In this document: positions 20,907-33,284 of the stretch, piece after piece
Layout: every line of letters starts with the position of its first letter
Position numbering within the stretch: the first letter of the stretch is position 1
Assembly: GCF_030867145.1 (NCBI RefSeq)
Contig: NC_134419.1
Span: 1,860,001 to 1,924,000 of the forward strand
Direction of reading: 5' to 3'
DNA: 64,000 bases
DNA from: Opisthocomus hoazin
Taxonomy: Eukaryota > Chordata > Aves > Opisthocomiformes > Opisthocomidae
Program-made: the position numbers and the translations under genes
Notes under the pieces: generated by a model
What the model was told of the DNA's origin: nothing
Seen by the model: only the letters and a program-made list of their open reading frames with translations
The model's database searches: none

Positions 20907-23645
20907 CGCTGCGACGGCCTCAGCCGGGACCCAGCGCGGGGTGGAGAGCAGAGGACAGCACAACGCCCTCCGGGACGAGGCCGCTCGGACCCGACCTGCT
21001 TCTCGAGCACCGCGCCTTCTGGTGTATTTTCACAGAGCGGTGACACCGAGCAGGACATTTGTAAACTCTTCAATATGGTGTAGTTATTTCTGGGGGGAGG
21101 GATACGTATACTGTGTTACACTCCAGCACGTAAAAACCTGCTAGAAGAGCATGGAGGTTGCAAAGTCGCCCATTCAGAGGTTTGGGAGGAGCAGAGCTGA
21201 CGCTGGGCAGTTTTTGTTGGGCTGCCGGTGCGGAAAGGCGGTGCAGGGCGCTCGGTCGGAGAGCGCGTATTCAGCATTTCCAGTTTGCTGCTTGTGTGCA
21301 ACCTTAAACACAAGGTGTTGGGTGGGGGAGGAACCAAGAGCTCATTTTAAAAACACTTTGAAGCGGAAACGTGCTTGCTCAGTGGATTTGTTAAATACGG
21401 GGGAATGTAAAAACCGGAGGCCTGAGCCGAGCCGCAGGAGAAAGGCGTGCTCCTGCGCCGCGGTCCCAGAGGTACTGGTCCCGTGGCCGGCTCCTGCCTG
21501 CTCTCAGCCCCTTTGGCTTCCCTCCCGCTTGCTGTCTTCCTCCATCTTCCCTTTTTGTGACAGCCCCTTCCTTTTGTGCTGCTTACGTGCCATGGGGAGA
21601 GGAGAGAGGCCGCGGGAGGGACGCTGCGTTCTCGGTTCCCGTGCTTGTGAGCCGGGCAGAGGACGCCGGGCAGTCCCGCTCCTCCTCGCGCTGCCGGGAT
21701 GGAGCACGCTGGGCAGAGCTGGCTTCTTCCAGGGATTCTCAGACTTGAAACACTCCGCTTGTCGCGCACTGCTGTGGATATTTGCCTTTCAGAGCAAAAG
21801 CAGCCGCTGGGGCCGCTCGCCCCTGTGCTGTGGGTGGGCAGCTCCGGCTGTCGGGCTGCCGGCAGCGCGAGGGGAATGGGAACCGGTGTGGGATGGAGGT
21901 GAGAACTGGGCAGTGCTGGGGACCAGCTAAGAGAAGAGTTACTGGCGTGGGCAGGGAGAAGCGTGGTGAGAAGGGGCTGTGCTGCTCAGAGCACACCTGG
22001 CAGGGCCCCGACGACCCAGAGGGCCTCATCACCTGAAATTAGTAAATGTCTGTGTTAACTGCTAGTAACACGTAACTCCTAGTTTTGTCCCTAAAAGGTA
22101 AGAATCTGCTACTGGTGTCTGTGGCTGACGGGTTGGAGATCGGGGGAGAGGGGCAGCTTCCACAGCCGCCGACAGGCAGTCGCGGGTGCGGGTAGAAGCA
22201 CTGTCCGGGAGAAGGCAGCACGTTGTCCTTGGATTTGTAAAACTTCTGAAACTACACGTCAGTCGTCAGAGTGTGAAGGCTGCAAAATGGGAGCGTGACT
22301 GGGAGATGCCGGAAGTGAGATCGCCCGCGAAGCCTTAATCCGTCTGTGGCCGGTGCACGCGGTACGACACGCCGTCGAAGCCCAGCGCGTGCTGGCTTTG
22401 CTGTCCCGGTCGGGTTTGTGTGCGGGTCGGGGGCTGCGGGCAGGGGTCGGGGCTGTGCAGCTTGGGCTCTGGTTTGCAGCAGGAGGTTCCAGCAGCTCGC
22501 AGGCGGTGGGTGATCCCCGGCCGCCCCTGCGCACCCACGCCGCTGCTCGCAGGGGGTTGCGGCTCCGCTCGAACCGTCCCCGTCGCCGTTCCAAGCGTGT
22601 CGGTAACCAAGCACCGCGCCAGCTCGCCTTGCTTTTTGCTTTCCCTGCCCTGCGTTTCTGGAGACAAGTCCATGCTTCAGCCGGGGTGAGGCGTCCGAAG
22701 AATCCCTCCTCGCAGAAGGAGAGGGCAGCTCGTGTTCACTGGAGCTACGCTAGGATCTCCCGAAAAGCAGGCGGTTCTGTTCGTCGCTCTGTTCGTCCCC
22801 CCGGATCCCCAGCTCCCCCCGTCCCAGCCGAGACGCAGGCTCGGGGCTGGGAGACGCCGCGTGCGTGGCTCCGGGTGAGGTTCCAGGCTGCTCAGCGCAG
22901 TACGTGAGGAATTGGCTTCGGGGGGGTTGGATACTCGAACTGGAACACTAATGAATGTTTATAAGATCGTGGAGCAGGGGTTTGTAAAGTGGGATGATAA
23001 TGCCCCTGTACTGAAAGGAAAAGCAGTTCAAAAGGAAAAAAAAGAATAAAAAAAGGAGGAGGATGTGGAATAGGTGCTGGGACCGCACCTCCAACGCAGA
23101 TGGCAAAACGTAACTTGTGAGTGGTTTACAGAAGGAAACTACGCGCTGGTCGGTCCAGGCGCTGGTCCCACCCGCAGCAGTTGTTCAGCTACAAAGTGAG
23201 TTCAATTTCCGCAGCTCGCGGCGACTCCGGCGTGTTCCCGGCTGAGTGCTCGACTTTGCAACTTCGGCATCCTTTTTGCGCTGAGTTCTTACGTGAGATT
23301 GATGTCGTTCCGATAGATGTGTCCGTGGTTTCTTTCCCAGCTTAGCGTAGCACTGCGTTTTGTAAAGGCTCTTTACGAATGAGGAACTGCAGCTCGAAAA
23401 CCAAATTTTGTGTCAAACACTAACGGTTTGTTTACGGGGCGCGTGTGTGCGTGCGTGTGTGTGTGGGGGGTTTTTTATTTCTTAACTCCTAAGCCCTACT
23501 CGTATCTCTCAGAAATAGTCCCTGGGTCTCATTAAAATATATCCTTTTTTGTTTAGGTTGAGCTCGGTTTTTACAGAATGCTTTAAGCGACCTGGAAAGC
23601 CTGTAGTTTGGTTAATTTAAATAAAATATACGATATTGTGGATTT
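20907..23645 (+). other. WLS: WLS 3' UTR and downstream flank (end uncertain)
   Basis: There is no CR1 here. Candidate poly(A) signals on the + strand are AATAAA at 23045-23050, ATTAAA near 23530 and AATAAA at 23620-23625. A TG/CG-rich short repeat lies near 23441-23466. A 259-codon open frame at 21151 has no recognisable domain and is treated as chance. The true transcript end cannot be fixed from sequence alone. Confidence 0.45.
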
Positions 23646-24822
23646 GTCATCGGCCTGGTTCGCTGGCTGAGAAATCACCGCTCTGCTGCTGTGAGCTTGG
23701 TTGATGTGGGCTCTTGCTCTGGGCAGTTGCCAGTCGCACAGCTCATTGCTGGGGAAAGCGATCGGCTCGGCCCAGTTCCCCCAGCATCCCTCTCTCTCCA
23801 CGTGCTTTGTGGCGCAGGAAACGCGGTGCTCGCCGCTTTCTGACCTGGAAACCCTTTGCCGTAGGACTAACGGTCAGCAGAGCCGCTTCTGCCTTCTCTC
23901 CGCAGCGTCATCGGTGACAGCTCCCCTCGCCGCGGCACCGGGGTGCTGAGCCCCCCATTCCCCCTGCCCACGCCGTCGGATTTTCCGTGGGGCTCCGTCC
24001 CCCCGGCCCTGCCTGTCCCCTCTCGCCAGCCCGGAGCTGTCACGGCTCGGCTGGGAGCGTTGCGTGTTGGCCGGGTCGAGGTCTGGGCGTCTTCTCCATC
24101 TGCGGCCGTGGCGAAGGCGCTGCCTCCCGCGTTGACTGTCCATCATCCAGAGGAGGAAGAAAAGGTTTCCCAGGACTTGCACTTAAGGAGTAACGGAAAA
24201 TTTGGTGAGAACAGACCAATTTCAACATCAGCAGCTTGGAGTTGGCATTGCAGTAGGGGCTGCCTTGATGAAATGGCACCTGAGAGGGGCCCTGGGCTGC
24301 TGGGTTTGACGCAGAGCCTGTGGCTCCGGTCCTGCTGCGGCGAGGACCCGGGGCTGCTCCGGGGCAGGCTGGCAGCAGCACGGCACTTCCAGGATCGAAT
24401 GAATTTCAAAATTAATTTTAAATACTTATAAAACTGCCGCCCCCCCTCCCTGCGGCTCCGTCCTGGGCTCGGTGCGGGCTGGGACCCGGCCCGGCCATTG
24501 CTGCCCTCTGCTGCCAGCAGAACGCTGGCTTTAAACAAGAATAATGAATCCCCCGGCTCTAAAAACGGGGGAAATTTGCTTCTGCGTAGGAGCTCCTATT
24601 ACCTGCAAAGCGCTGCTCGGGGTCCGAGCTGTCGCAGGAGCTCGGTGACGCGGCGAGAACGGGAGGGGAACGGGGAAGCAGCCGGGAGCTCCCCTGCGGG
24701 GCTCTCGGGGCTGCCCCGAGCGCTGGAGGGAGCGGAGAAGGGAAAGGGTGACGGCAGACCTTCGGGGCGAGCTGGGGGTGCGGGTCTCACGGTCAGCAAA
24801 CGGGCTTTGGCAGGAACAGCTT
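23646..24822. other. Intergenic, no gene seen
   Basis: GC-rich unique-looking sequence between the possible WLS ends and the next CR1 copy. Short open frames only. Confidence 0.6.
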
Positions 24823-25120
24823 CACAGAATCACAGAATCACAGAATAGTAGGGGTTGGAAGGGACCTCTGTGGGTCATCTAGTCCAACCCTCCTGCCGAA
24901 GCAGGGTCACCTACAGCAGGCTGCACAGGACCTTGTCCAGGCGGGTCTGGAATATCTCCAGAGAAGGAGACTCCACAGCCTCCCTGGGCAGCCTGGGCCA
25001 GGGCTCCGTCACCCTCAGAGGGAAGAAGTTCCTCCTCATGTTCAGACGGAACTTCCTGTGCCTCAGTTTGTGCCCATTGCCCCTTGTCCTGTCACTGGGC
25101 ACCACTGAAAAGAGCTTGAC
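24823..25120 (-). repeat. CR1 LINE 3' fragment
   Basis: Begins with three reversed octamers (CACAGAATCACAGAATCACA) and TAGTCCAACCCTCCTGCCGA. It ends inside the ORF2 region at AAAAGAGCTTGAC. Confidence 0.93.
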
Positions 25121-25480
25121 TTGTTCTTACCAAACCACTTTCTGTATTTTCTTAGGAGAAGCCCGGGACCAGAATCGTCTCCTGCTTTAGAACTGGTTTG
25201 GGGCTGAAGAGCACAGCGAGGAGCTGCAGCGGGCTCCAGCGCAGCCTCGTCTGCCCTCCCTCCGCTCCCGGTCGCGCCGGCGCAAGGCGAGGTGTGAGCG
25301 TGCAGCGCCGGGCTGACCTGCCTTCAAAGCAGCCTCAGCGAGGGGGGACGGCGATGCCCCGAGCTCCCGATGCTCCCCCTGCTCCCGGGGGAACCATCGG
25401 CAGCAAAGGAGCCGGGAGAACGCCATGCTGTGAAGCTGGGAGGCGCTGGGGGAACTGGTCTTGTGACCCTGATGCCCATA

Positions 25481-25978
25481 TCACAGGGTCACAGGATGGC
25501 AGGGGTTGGCAGGGACCTCTGGGGGTCACCCAGCCCAACACCCTGCCCAAGCAGGGTCACCCAGAGCAGGCTGCACAGCACCGCGGCCAGGCGGGGCTGG
25601 AATATCTCCAGAGAAGGAGACTCCACAGCCTCCCTGGGCAGCCTGGGCCAGGGCCACGTCACCCTCAGAGGGAAGAAGTTCTTCCTCATGTTCAGCTGGA
25701 ACTTCCCATGCTCCAGTTTGTGCCCATTGCCCCTTGTCCTGTCGCTGGGCACCACTGGGAAGAGTCTGGCCCCATCCTCCTGACCCCCACCCTGCAGATA
25801 TTTGTAGGCATTTCGAAGGTCCCCTCTCAGCCTTCTCTTCTCCAGGCTGAACAAGCCCAGCTCCCTCAGCCTCTCCTCGTAGTGGAGATGCTCCAGTCCC
25901 CTCCTCATCCTCGTAGCCCTCCACTGGACTCTCTCCAGTAGCTCCTCATCTTTCCTGAGCTGGTGAGCCCAGCACTGG
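25481..25978 (-). repeat. CR1 LINE 3' fragment, GC-rich subfamily
   Basis: About 500 bp, open in the minus-strand ORF2 frame ([20 protein letters not shown] onward) down to the 3' UTR at 25481. The octamer array is reduced to TCACAGGGTCACAGGATGG. It lies about 360 bp from the previous CR1, in the same orientation. Confidence 0.93.
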
Positions 25979-26767
25979 TCGCATCCCTCTGAAAGGGTGT
26001 GTTCGGTCTAGGAAAGGCTCAGGGAAGGGTGGCAGAAGCGGCTGACGGGCGTACGGCTGTGTCTTACCGTGTGCCTGCTGGCCGCAGGCTCCAGCAGCAA
26101 GGCTTGCAGGACAGACCTGGCCTGTGTTTTCCAGCTTAAAAATGGAAGCAGCAGCTTGTGCCTGGGTGGGTTCGAGTGTCCCAGCAGCGATCCGAGACTG
26201 TCCCCAGATCTGATGGTGCTGATGAACGCTGCCGGGGCGAGGGAGGTGATGACGTTTTCTCCTCATCCCTCTTCAATCTGCTCCCAGCAGACCCCAGACA
26301 ATTAGGGTGTCGTGGGACGCTGAACCACGTCCCTTCTCCCAGCACAAATCCGGTAGCCCCAGGCTATCGTGTGGGGTTTTGTTATAATGGAAATAAAGCG
26401 TGGGCTGGGGAACGAATCGCAGGGAACTGAACGGCAGGAGATGAGATGTGTGGCGCTGGGGACTGCCGCTCACCTCCACGCCGGTTCTCGTTAGGGATGA
26501 CTGTCACTCCTGCTCTCAAAGATGAGACACAGTCCGTTTTTATTGGGGTAAAACAAGCAATAAGCAGCAACAGATTTATTTTTGGAAGGATTTTGCTCCG
26601 CGGTTGGCGCACAGACGTGCTGCGGGTCTGCTTTCCTACTTAGCGCCTGCCATCCCGCTGTGCAGGGGCCGATGGCTCTGAGCTTTTCCCTTGTCAGAGA
26701 CCATTACAGGAAATCAATACGCACTGCAGGCTTCAGGTCTAGAGTTCTAAATAAAAAGCAAGATCCG
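25979..26767. other. Intergenic, no gene seen
   Basis: Unique-looking sequence. AATAAA-like strings near 26391 and 26750 have no associated gene. Confidence 0.55.
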
Positions 26768-27032
26768 GGGCTCTCCGTGCACTGCCGTTACTCGGGCACC
26801 GGTTGCTGAGGCGTTTCCATGAGCTGCTCTTCAGGCCGCGCCGGAAGGGCTTGATTTCACTGCCGTTAACTCCGATGACTGGGCTGAGATGAGCTGGTGC
26901 GGTTGGTTAGTCCCCCTTCCGCGGCACGCAGCCCTCTCGCCGGAGCCTCTCTGAAGGCAACGGCTCCCCAGGTGCCCTCCGCAGATTTCCAGTGGGCAGG
27001 GGTTTCGGCGGGTGACCCCTCCTCGCTGCCGT
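26768..27032. repeat. Unclassified dispersed repeat, copy B
   Basis: Second copy of the element at 15452-15745, same strand and about 11.3 kb away. Similarity is high over the first about 180 bp (to CTCTCGCCGGAGCCTCTC) and continues, gapped, through CCGCAGATTTCCAG and CCCTCCTCGCTGCCG. Both edges fade without an obvious terminal repeat. Confidence 0.8.
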
Positions 27033-29884
27033 GCTGCGTGCCGGGTCGGGTGCTGGTTTCTGGCTCGGCTGAGCTGATGCGTGGTGGCTTCATGCAGGGA
27101 ATTCCTTGCTGAGATGGTTTAAACGCTGTCCTGTCCCTTGGCTACTTCATTATCTCAAGTCAAGGAAAATTGATATCAATTTTAATAGCAGGCATTAGTG
27201 TTTTATTCTGTTTTTCCCTCGTTGTTTCATTGTGCTTAAAGCCCTCCAGAGTTTCCAGAGGAAGGGCACTCTTCCTGGTACAGATGAGGCTCGCGCAAGA
27301 GATGGATCTTTTGTCTCAAAAATAGATAAGCCACGCTGGAGCATTTTCTAGTAAACATTTTACAGGCTGAAGGGTACTCCCAACGATCAGCATTGCTTGG
27401 GAGGGACATCATTTCTGATAAGCAACATGCACCGGTGGCACACATCCTCTGGTTTTAATAGTAATTTATCGAATTCCAGAGGAAAATCCTTTTTCTGCCC
27501 TCAGCTGCAGGGATCGGTGACCTTCAAAGCAGCGTTGAGAAGACGGCTGTCCTGGCCGCGAATATCGAGCTGCTTCCCACAAGACAAGGAAAGCCGGGGT
27601 GGGCTCCAGAGGAGAAGCAGTGGAAACGGAGCACGGTGAGGACAGAGCAGGCCGGGCGCCCGTCCCCGAGCCCTGGGGTGCCGTGCTCGTCGCTGTGCCC
27701 CCGGTCACCTGGCCATCCCCCAGCGAGACCCCGAGGGCCTTGGGGAGCCGTTAGCGCCGTGCCTCAGGGGTACCCATGGGTCAGATGTTTGAACCTCACG
27801 AGGTCAGGACCGGAGTTCGCAGAACTTCCTCCGTAGCGGTGTGAGAAGTGAGATACCTCGGTTTCTAACGGGGAATTGCCCGAAGCGCCTGTTTTCTGGC
27901 CTGGTTTCAGCCTGGCTCTTGCAGTCTGGGTAAGGACAGGTTGCATGGGAATCCACGCGGGAGCTGAGGGCTGCCAGACCTTAAATGAAACCCTGGGGTG
28001 CCACAGCCGTGCTCGGGTCCGAGCACCCCTCGCTCATCCTCCTGGCCAGGAGCAAGCGTGGGGAGGCGGCGGCGGGGGCCGTACGTGTGGGCTAAAGCAA
28101 GGCTCCCCCTTCATCCCCAGACGCGTCGACCGGCACCGTCGCAGCCGTGCAGCGCCGGGACGAAGCGAAGGGCAGGCCCCGCCGCCACGTTCCTCTCTGA
28201 AGGAAGCCGGTGAGGTTTGGCGGGGTGTCCCCCGCGCTTGCTGAGCAACGCGAAGGGGGATTTGCCACCCGGAACACGGACAGGAAAGCAGCGAGGAGCA
28301 CGGCCTGGGCTCCGTGACCCGGGGAAGTCTGTTCTTGTGCAATCCCTGCAAGTCCCGAGGGAGTCCTGGCGCAACAGAAACAATCCCTGGCAAAATCGCG
28401 ACGGAAAAGGGACCCGATCGTCCTCCCCCGTCCCTTCTGCGGGTGCTCGCGCTGTCCTGCGGCTCCAGACCCTCCGCAGGCAGTTTTCCAGGGTGGCAGC
28501 AGGAGCAGGCAGAGCACCCGGTGCCTCTCCCCCCACTCGCTCTCTGCTCTGCCTTCGGAGGGGCTCTCACGAGCAGCTCATCTCCATTTACAATTTCTCT
28601 GGTCCTTGTCAGCTCCAGCCAAAGCAAATCCCGGCCGAGAGCGGGGCATCGAGCCGGCGTCTTGTGGCCGCGGCCCTCCTCGCCTGGCCTGTCCCACCCA
28701 AGACAGAGGACATGTCCCTCTCCTTTCCATCCTTTCTCCAAGGAGGCCAGGGATCTTCCCACTCTTTCTCCTCTGCTAAGCTGACTCACGGCATCTCTCC
28801 TGCTGTACTCCCTCGGGAAGAGCCAGGAATCCTTCCCAGAACACAGGAGCCCGTTGGCTTTTCATATCTCCTTGCTTACCAGACAAACACCTCTTAGAAA
28901 GAGCTGCCTCCCAGCTCGTGCTGGTCTGGGCTCTGCGCCCAGCTAGGCAGCGCTCAGCTAAGCCCTGCTCAGCTGCCTAACGTGGGCAAAACAGAGCCAT
29001 GGGCAGAGGGCCAGCGGCTGAGGAACGGTGAATCCATCCCAGACCTCGGAAGGCTTGGAAGATGTTGTCTGACAACGGGGTATCTGCCTCTGAGCAAGCG
29101 TGGCTAGCTGAGATACAGTGAGTAGGCGACTGATCGCTAGTTAGCACTTCATTGTGGCCAATAAATCCCTCATAAACACCAGAAATGATGTTTAGTAAAT
29201 CAGCCCTGGAAATCCCCACTGAATACGGGACTCGGGCGAAGCGGTCACCCTGCCCAAGAGGTGAGAGCCGCAGAAGCAGCCACGCGAGGGACAGTTAAGA
29301 GGGGTGAGAGGTGATGAAATCCCCCCGAGCCGCCTGCAGCAGGCAGACGGGTACGTGGGGCACGGGGCCCGCTGCGGAAAGGCGCTGGTGGGTTTGCCAG
29401 GACTCAAACAGCAGCAAAGGTGAGGGGAAAAGGGGGAAGTGTTTGAAGTGGACGCAAGCGTTGCCTGGATTAAACGGGGCTCTTGTGACCACTTCTGTCA
29501 GGGTCTGGCCGTGTTCTCGGCTGGGATGCTTCAGGCAGGCACTCGCGCCCCAGCCCAAGGCACTCGGGGAAGGGAAGGGAGGCCTTCGCGCAGGGACAGG
29601 CTCTGCTCTTGGAGGGAAATCATTGGATTTCTCCACAAAAATCCCTGCAGGAGATTAAATGCACAGGGGACTCTCATCACCAAACGCAGTCAGGGCAGCC
29701 CAGGTACCGTCGTAGCACCCTGCGGATTTCAGAATCCCCGAGGACACGGTCCTGGAGAGCTGGGTAAGCTGCAATGCCCTGATTTCACAGCCTCGCGCAG
29801 GCGCTAGGTGTGGGTCTGGCTTAAGTGGCCCTGGTGGAAAGCTACATGTGAAGAGCAGCGAACAGAGGTTCAGACAGCGAACAG
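27033..29884. other. Intergenic, no gene seen
   Basis: Contains an 18-bp perfect palindrome (27166-27183) in an AT-rich patch and then GC-rich unique DNA. Open frames of up to 251 codons (28034-28789, minus) overlap open frames on the other strand and show no domain, so I do not call them genes. Confidence 0.6.
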
Positions 29885-30359
29885 AGCTACTGGAGAGAGT
29901 CCAGCGGAGGGCTACAAGGATGGTGAGGGGACTGGAGCATCTCCACTACGAGGAGAGGTTGAGGGAACTGGGCTTGTTCAGCCTGGAGAAGAGAAGGCTG
30001 AGAGGGGACCTTATAAATGCCTACAAATATCTACAGGGTGGGTGTCAGGAGGACGGGGCCAGACTCTTTCCAGTGGTGCCCAGTGACAGGACAAGGGGCA
30101 ATGGGCACAAACTGAGGCACAGGAAGTTCCGTCTGAACATGAGGAAGAACTTCTTCCCTCTGAGGGTGACGGAGCCCTGGCCCAGGCTGCCCAGGGAGGT
30201 TGTGGAGTCTCCTTCTCTGGAGATATTCCAGCCCCGCCTGGACGCGGTGCTGTGCAGCCGGCTCTGGGTGACCCTGCTTTGGCAGGGGGGTTGGACTAGA
30301 TGACCCACAGAGGTCCCTTCCAACCCCTACTATTCTGTGATTCTGTGATTCTGTGATTC
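29885..30359 (+). repeat. CR1 LINE 3' fragment with intact octamer end
   Basis: About 475 bp, from the [20 protein letters not shown] block through the 3' UTR (GGTTGGACTAGATGACCCAC), ending in four ATTCTGTG-type octamers. The ORF2 frame is open. The tail suggests a comparatively young insertion. Confidence 0.95.
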
Positions 30360-30760
30360 AAGGTTCTGCTGGCTGCCCTTCAGCTCGCCGACGCGCGGTG
30401 GATCCTGCGCTGGGGACCGGAACATGACGGAGGGACTCGGGAGACAGCGCGACGGCTGCTCCAAAAACCAGGCGGCAAATGTGGTCGGCACGGGAGGCAG
30501 CACCCCCCAGCAAGCCCTGCAAGAGCTTCAGGGCGGCAGCGGGGGGAAACGTGGGCTTCATGGGACAGGAGGAGGGGAGAGGCAGGAGAGAAACGTGCAC
30601 GGGTCAGCTGGCGGTGCCAGATCCCATGAAGTGGGATGTTTTAGGATTACATCTGGATTTTAAAACTAGGATGTTCTGGGATGGCAGAAGCCTTAACAAG
30701 GTGAAGAGAAAAGGGCTGCTGAACGGAAGCCCGTAGAGGTTTGCTGCTGGCGTGACTGGC
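30360..30760. other. Spacer between two sense CR1 copies
   Basis: 400 bp of unique-looking GC-rich sequence; no feature seen. Confidence 0.5.
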
Positions 30761-31370
30761 TGATGGGATCCTGGAGTGCATGAGGAGGAGTGTGGGCAGC
30801 AGGGCGAGGGAGGTTCTCCTGCCCCTCTGCTCTGCCCTGGGGAGGCCTCATCTGCAGTGCTGTGTCCAGCGCTGGGCTCCCCAGTTCAAGAAAGATGAGG
30901 AGCTACTGGAGAGAGTCCAGCGGAGGACTGCGAGGATGGTGAGGGGACTGGAGCATCTCTCCTACGAGGAGAGGCTGAGGGAGCTGGGCTTGTTCAGCCT
31001 GGAGAAGAGAAGGCTGCGAGGGGACCTTAGAAATGCCTCTAAATATCTGCAGGGTGGGGGTCAGGAGGACGGGGCCAGACTCTTTCCAGTGGTGCCCAGC
31101 GACAGGACAAGGGGCAACGGGCACAAACTGGAGCATGGGAAGCTCCAGCTGAACCCGAGAAAGAACTTCTTCCCTCTGAGGGTGACGGAGCCCTGGCCCA
31201 GGCTGCCCAGGGAGGCTGTGGAGTCTCCTTCTCTGGAGATATTCCAGCCCCGCCTGGCCGCGGTGCTGTGCAGCCGGCTCTGGGTGACCCTGCTTGGGCA
31301 GGGGGTTGGGCTGGGGGACCCACAGAGGTCCCTGCCAACCCCGACCATCCTGGGATTCTGTGATTCTGTG
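30761..31370 (+). repeat. CR1 LINE 3' fragment, 0.6 kb
   Basis: Longer copy starting at a [20 protein letters not shown] block of the ORF2 C-terminal region and running open to the 3' UTR and two octamers. Its frame stays open into unrelated flanking DNA, which explains the 271-codon frame. Confidence 0.95.
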
Positions 31371-32632
31371 ACCGGGCAGACCTCCACCAGCTCCTACGCA
31401 GCGATACCTGCTGCCAGCGCGCGCGGGGCTCTGCTCACGTACGCCGTGCGTCACCGAGCAGGTCCGCGCCTGCCCTCTGCGCTGCTCCCGGGCACCTTCA
31501 CTGCAGCAGCCGCTGGGTTTCCTCGCAGTCGAACACGCGCAGGCTTCGGCGGCTACGCAGCAGGCAACCCCCTGCGTTCACACCCGCGGAGCTGAGCGCA
31601 GGCTCGTTGGGATGACTAATTACCAGCCGGAGAAAAGCTCCTGCACAGCGTCAGCTCTCCGCACAGCGGCGATTCAGCAGCTCTGACTGCAGCACCAATA
31701 ATTCTCTGCTGGAACAGAAGTACGGTTTATTCAAACTACGTTTCATCCCTTTATTAAGCATGAAGCTTCATTAAGCATGAAGCAGTGTTGATCGGTGCAC
31801 TGCCAAATAGATCTGGTTTATTCCCCTATTTTCATTTTCTTTGCTATTATTATTATTTGATTGTATCATGATTGTTATTTTAGACAGGAACTTTCAAAGT
31901 AGCCCAGTGCAACGGGGTGCCTTACTGGATTTAGAGGCTTTTTTCTTTCAAGGTCTCAGTTATAGTTCCCCTTACTTTTGGATGGATTTGATCCAAGTTC
32001 TGCCCCGGGTGTTTCCCAGCACCTTTGCAAAAATCAGGTGTTCTGCTTACATGTCGTGCAGCTGAGATGGGAATCAGCCCTAATCTCTACCGGCAGCTGA
32101 CTTGGAGACAGCTTGCTTCTGCCTCAGCCTAAAAGAGCTGGCCCGGTAGCTGAGCATCTGCTCTCATCTTCCCCTAGTAAATAATGCAGTGGAAGATGAC
32201 AGGACTTGACAGGGCCTCACGTTAAGATTGAAGCTCCTGGAGAAAATCCTCTGGGCTTTTTGTGTTAGACAAAAAATCCAGAGCAGTATGAAATGGGTCC
32301 AAAGACCCTTTTTTATTTCAGCCTGGGATAGGAGGCAGGCATTACAAGGCTGGTAGAAGTGTATTCAAAATAGATGGGAGAATACCACGGAGCCAGTGAT
32401 GCAGCAAGTATCAGAGAAACAAGAAATGATGACCTGGAAAGCCACAGATGGTTCCAGAAGAATAAGCTTGCAGAAGGACGGGGAAGTGTGTCCTCCACAA
32501 GTGCTCGCTAGCTCTTCAGGTGCCGCTGGACCTCCCGAAGTGAGATCTGGCCGCAGGCAGAAACTGCTGACGCGCCTAACCCAGAGGCAGAAACACAAAT
32601 AGGAATGGCATGGCTGCCACAGCCCTCGCCCG
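31371..32632. other. Intergenic, AT-rich; no gene seen
   Basis: Includes a local direct repeat of TTAAGCATGAAGC (near 31754 and 31771) and an ATT-rich patch near 31845. No coding potential is recognised. Confidence 0.55.
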
Positions 32633-32860
32633 GCAGCTGAACACGAGGAAGAACTTCTTCCCTCTGAGGGTGACGGAGCCCTGGCCCAGGCTGCCCAGGG
32701 AGGCTGTGGAGTCTCCTTCTCTGGAGATATTCCAGCCCCGCCTGGACGCGGTGCTGTGCAGCCTGCTCTGGGTGACCCTGCTTGGGCAGGGGGTTGGGCT
32801 GGGTGACCCACAGAGGGCCCTGCCAACCCTGAACATTCTGTGATTCTGTGATTCTGTGAT
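32633..32860 (+). repeat. CR1 LINE 3' fragment
   Basis: About 228 bp from the [20 protein letters not shown] block to three octamers at 32836-32860. It is 5'-truncated. An antisense frame of 255 codons crosses it and is a shadow. Confidence 0.94.
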
Positions 32861-33175
32861 ACTGCCTTGAGGAGGCTTTCACACAGCCCACTGGCCCGGA
32901 GCAAAATCCAGCTGATGGCGAGTGCCGGCGGAAGGGGTCTGACCTGGTCTGCTCCCAGTGGCACGGCCAGCGCTGGGGCTGGCGGCTCAGCTGTGTCAGA
33001 CACCTGCAGAAACTGGATCTGGGGATAGGGGAAAACTAATTTTAGCAATGGAAACTGTGCTGCTGTCAATATTTTCTCATTTTTGGGCGCAATCCCCCTG
33101 TTCCAGGATTCGTCCACATACCACCCAGACACGTATTGCCCTCCAGCTCCTGCACCAGTGCAAGCAGGAGATTTA
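32861..33175. other. Intergenic, no gene seen
   Basis: Short unique stretch between CR1 copies of opposite orientation. Confidence 0.5.
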
Positions 33176-33284
33176 GAATCATAGAATTATGGAATGGTTT
33201 GGGTTGGAAGGGACCTTGAAGCTCATCTGGTTCCAACCCCCCTGCCATGAGCAGGGACATCTCCCACCAGCCCAGGGTGCTCAT
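33176..33284 (-). repeat. CR1 LINE 3'-terminal fragment, older subfamily
   Basis: 109 bp starting GAATCATAGAATTATGGAAT, containing GGTTCCAACCCCCCTGCCAT and stopping at CCCAGGGTGCTCAT. It belongs to the subfamily at 2846 and 20141. Confidence 0.9.

Noticed and set aside
21151-21930. 259-codon open frame after the WLS stop
   Set aside because: GC-rich chance frame in the probable 3' UTR. Overlapping minus-strand frames are also open and no domain is recognisable.
30780-31595. 271-codon open frame
   Set aside because: The first two thirds is the C-terminal part of CR1 ORF2 and the rest is read-through into flanking DNA. It is not a host gene. The same applies to the frames at 50759, 58585, 61272 and 62678.
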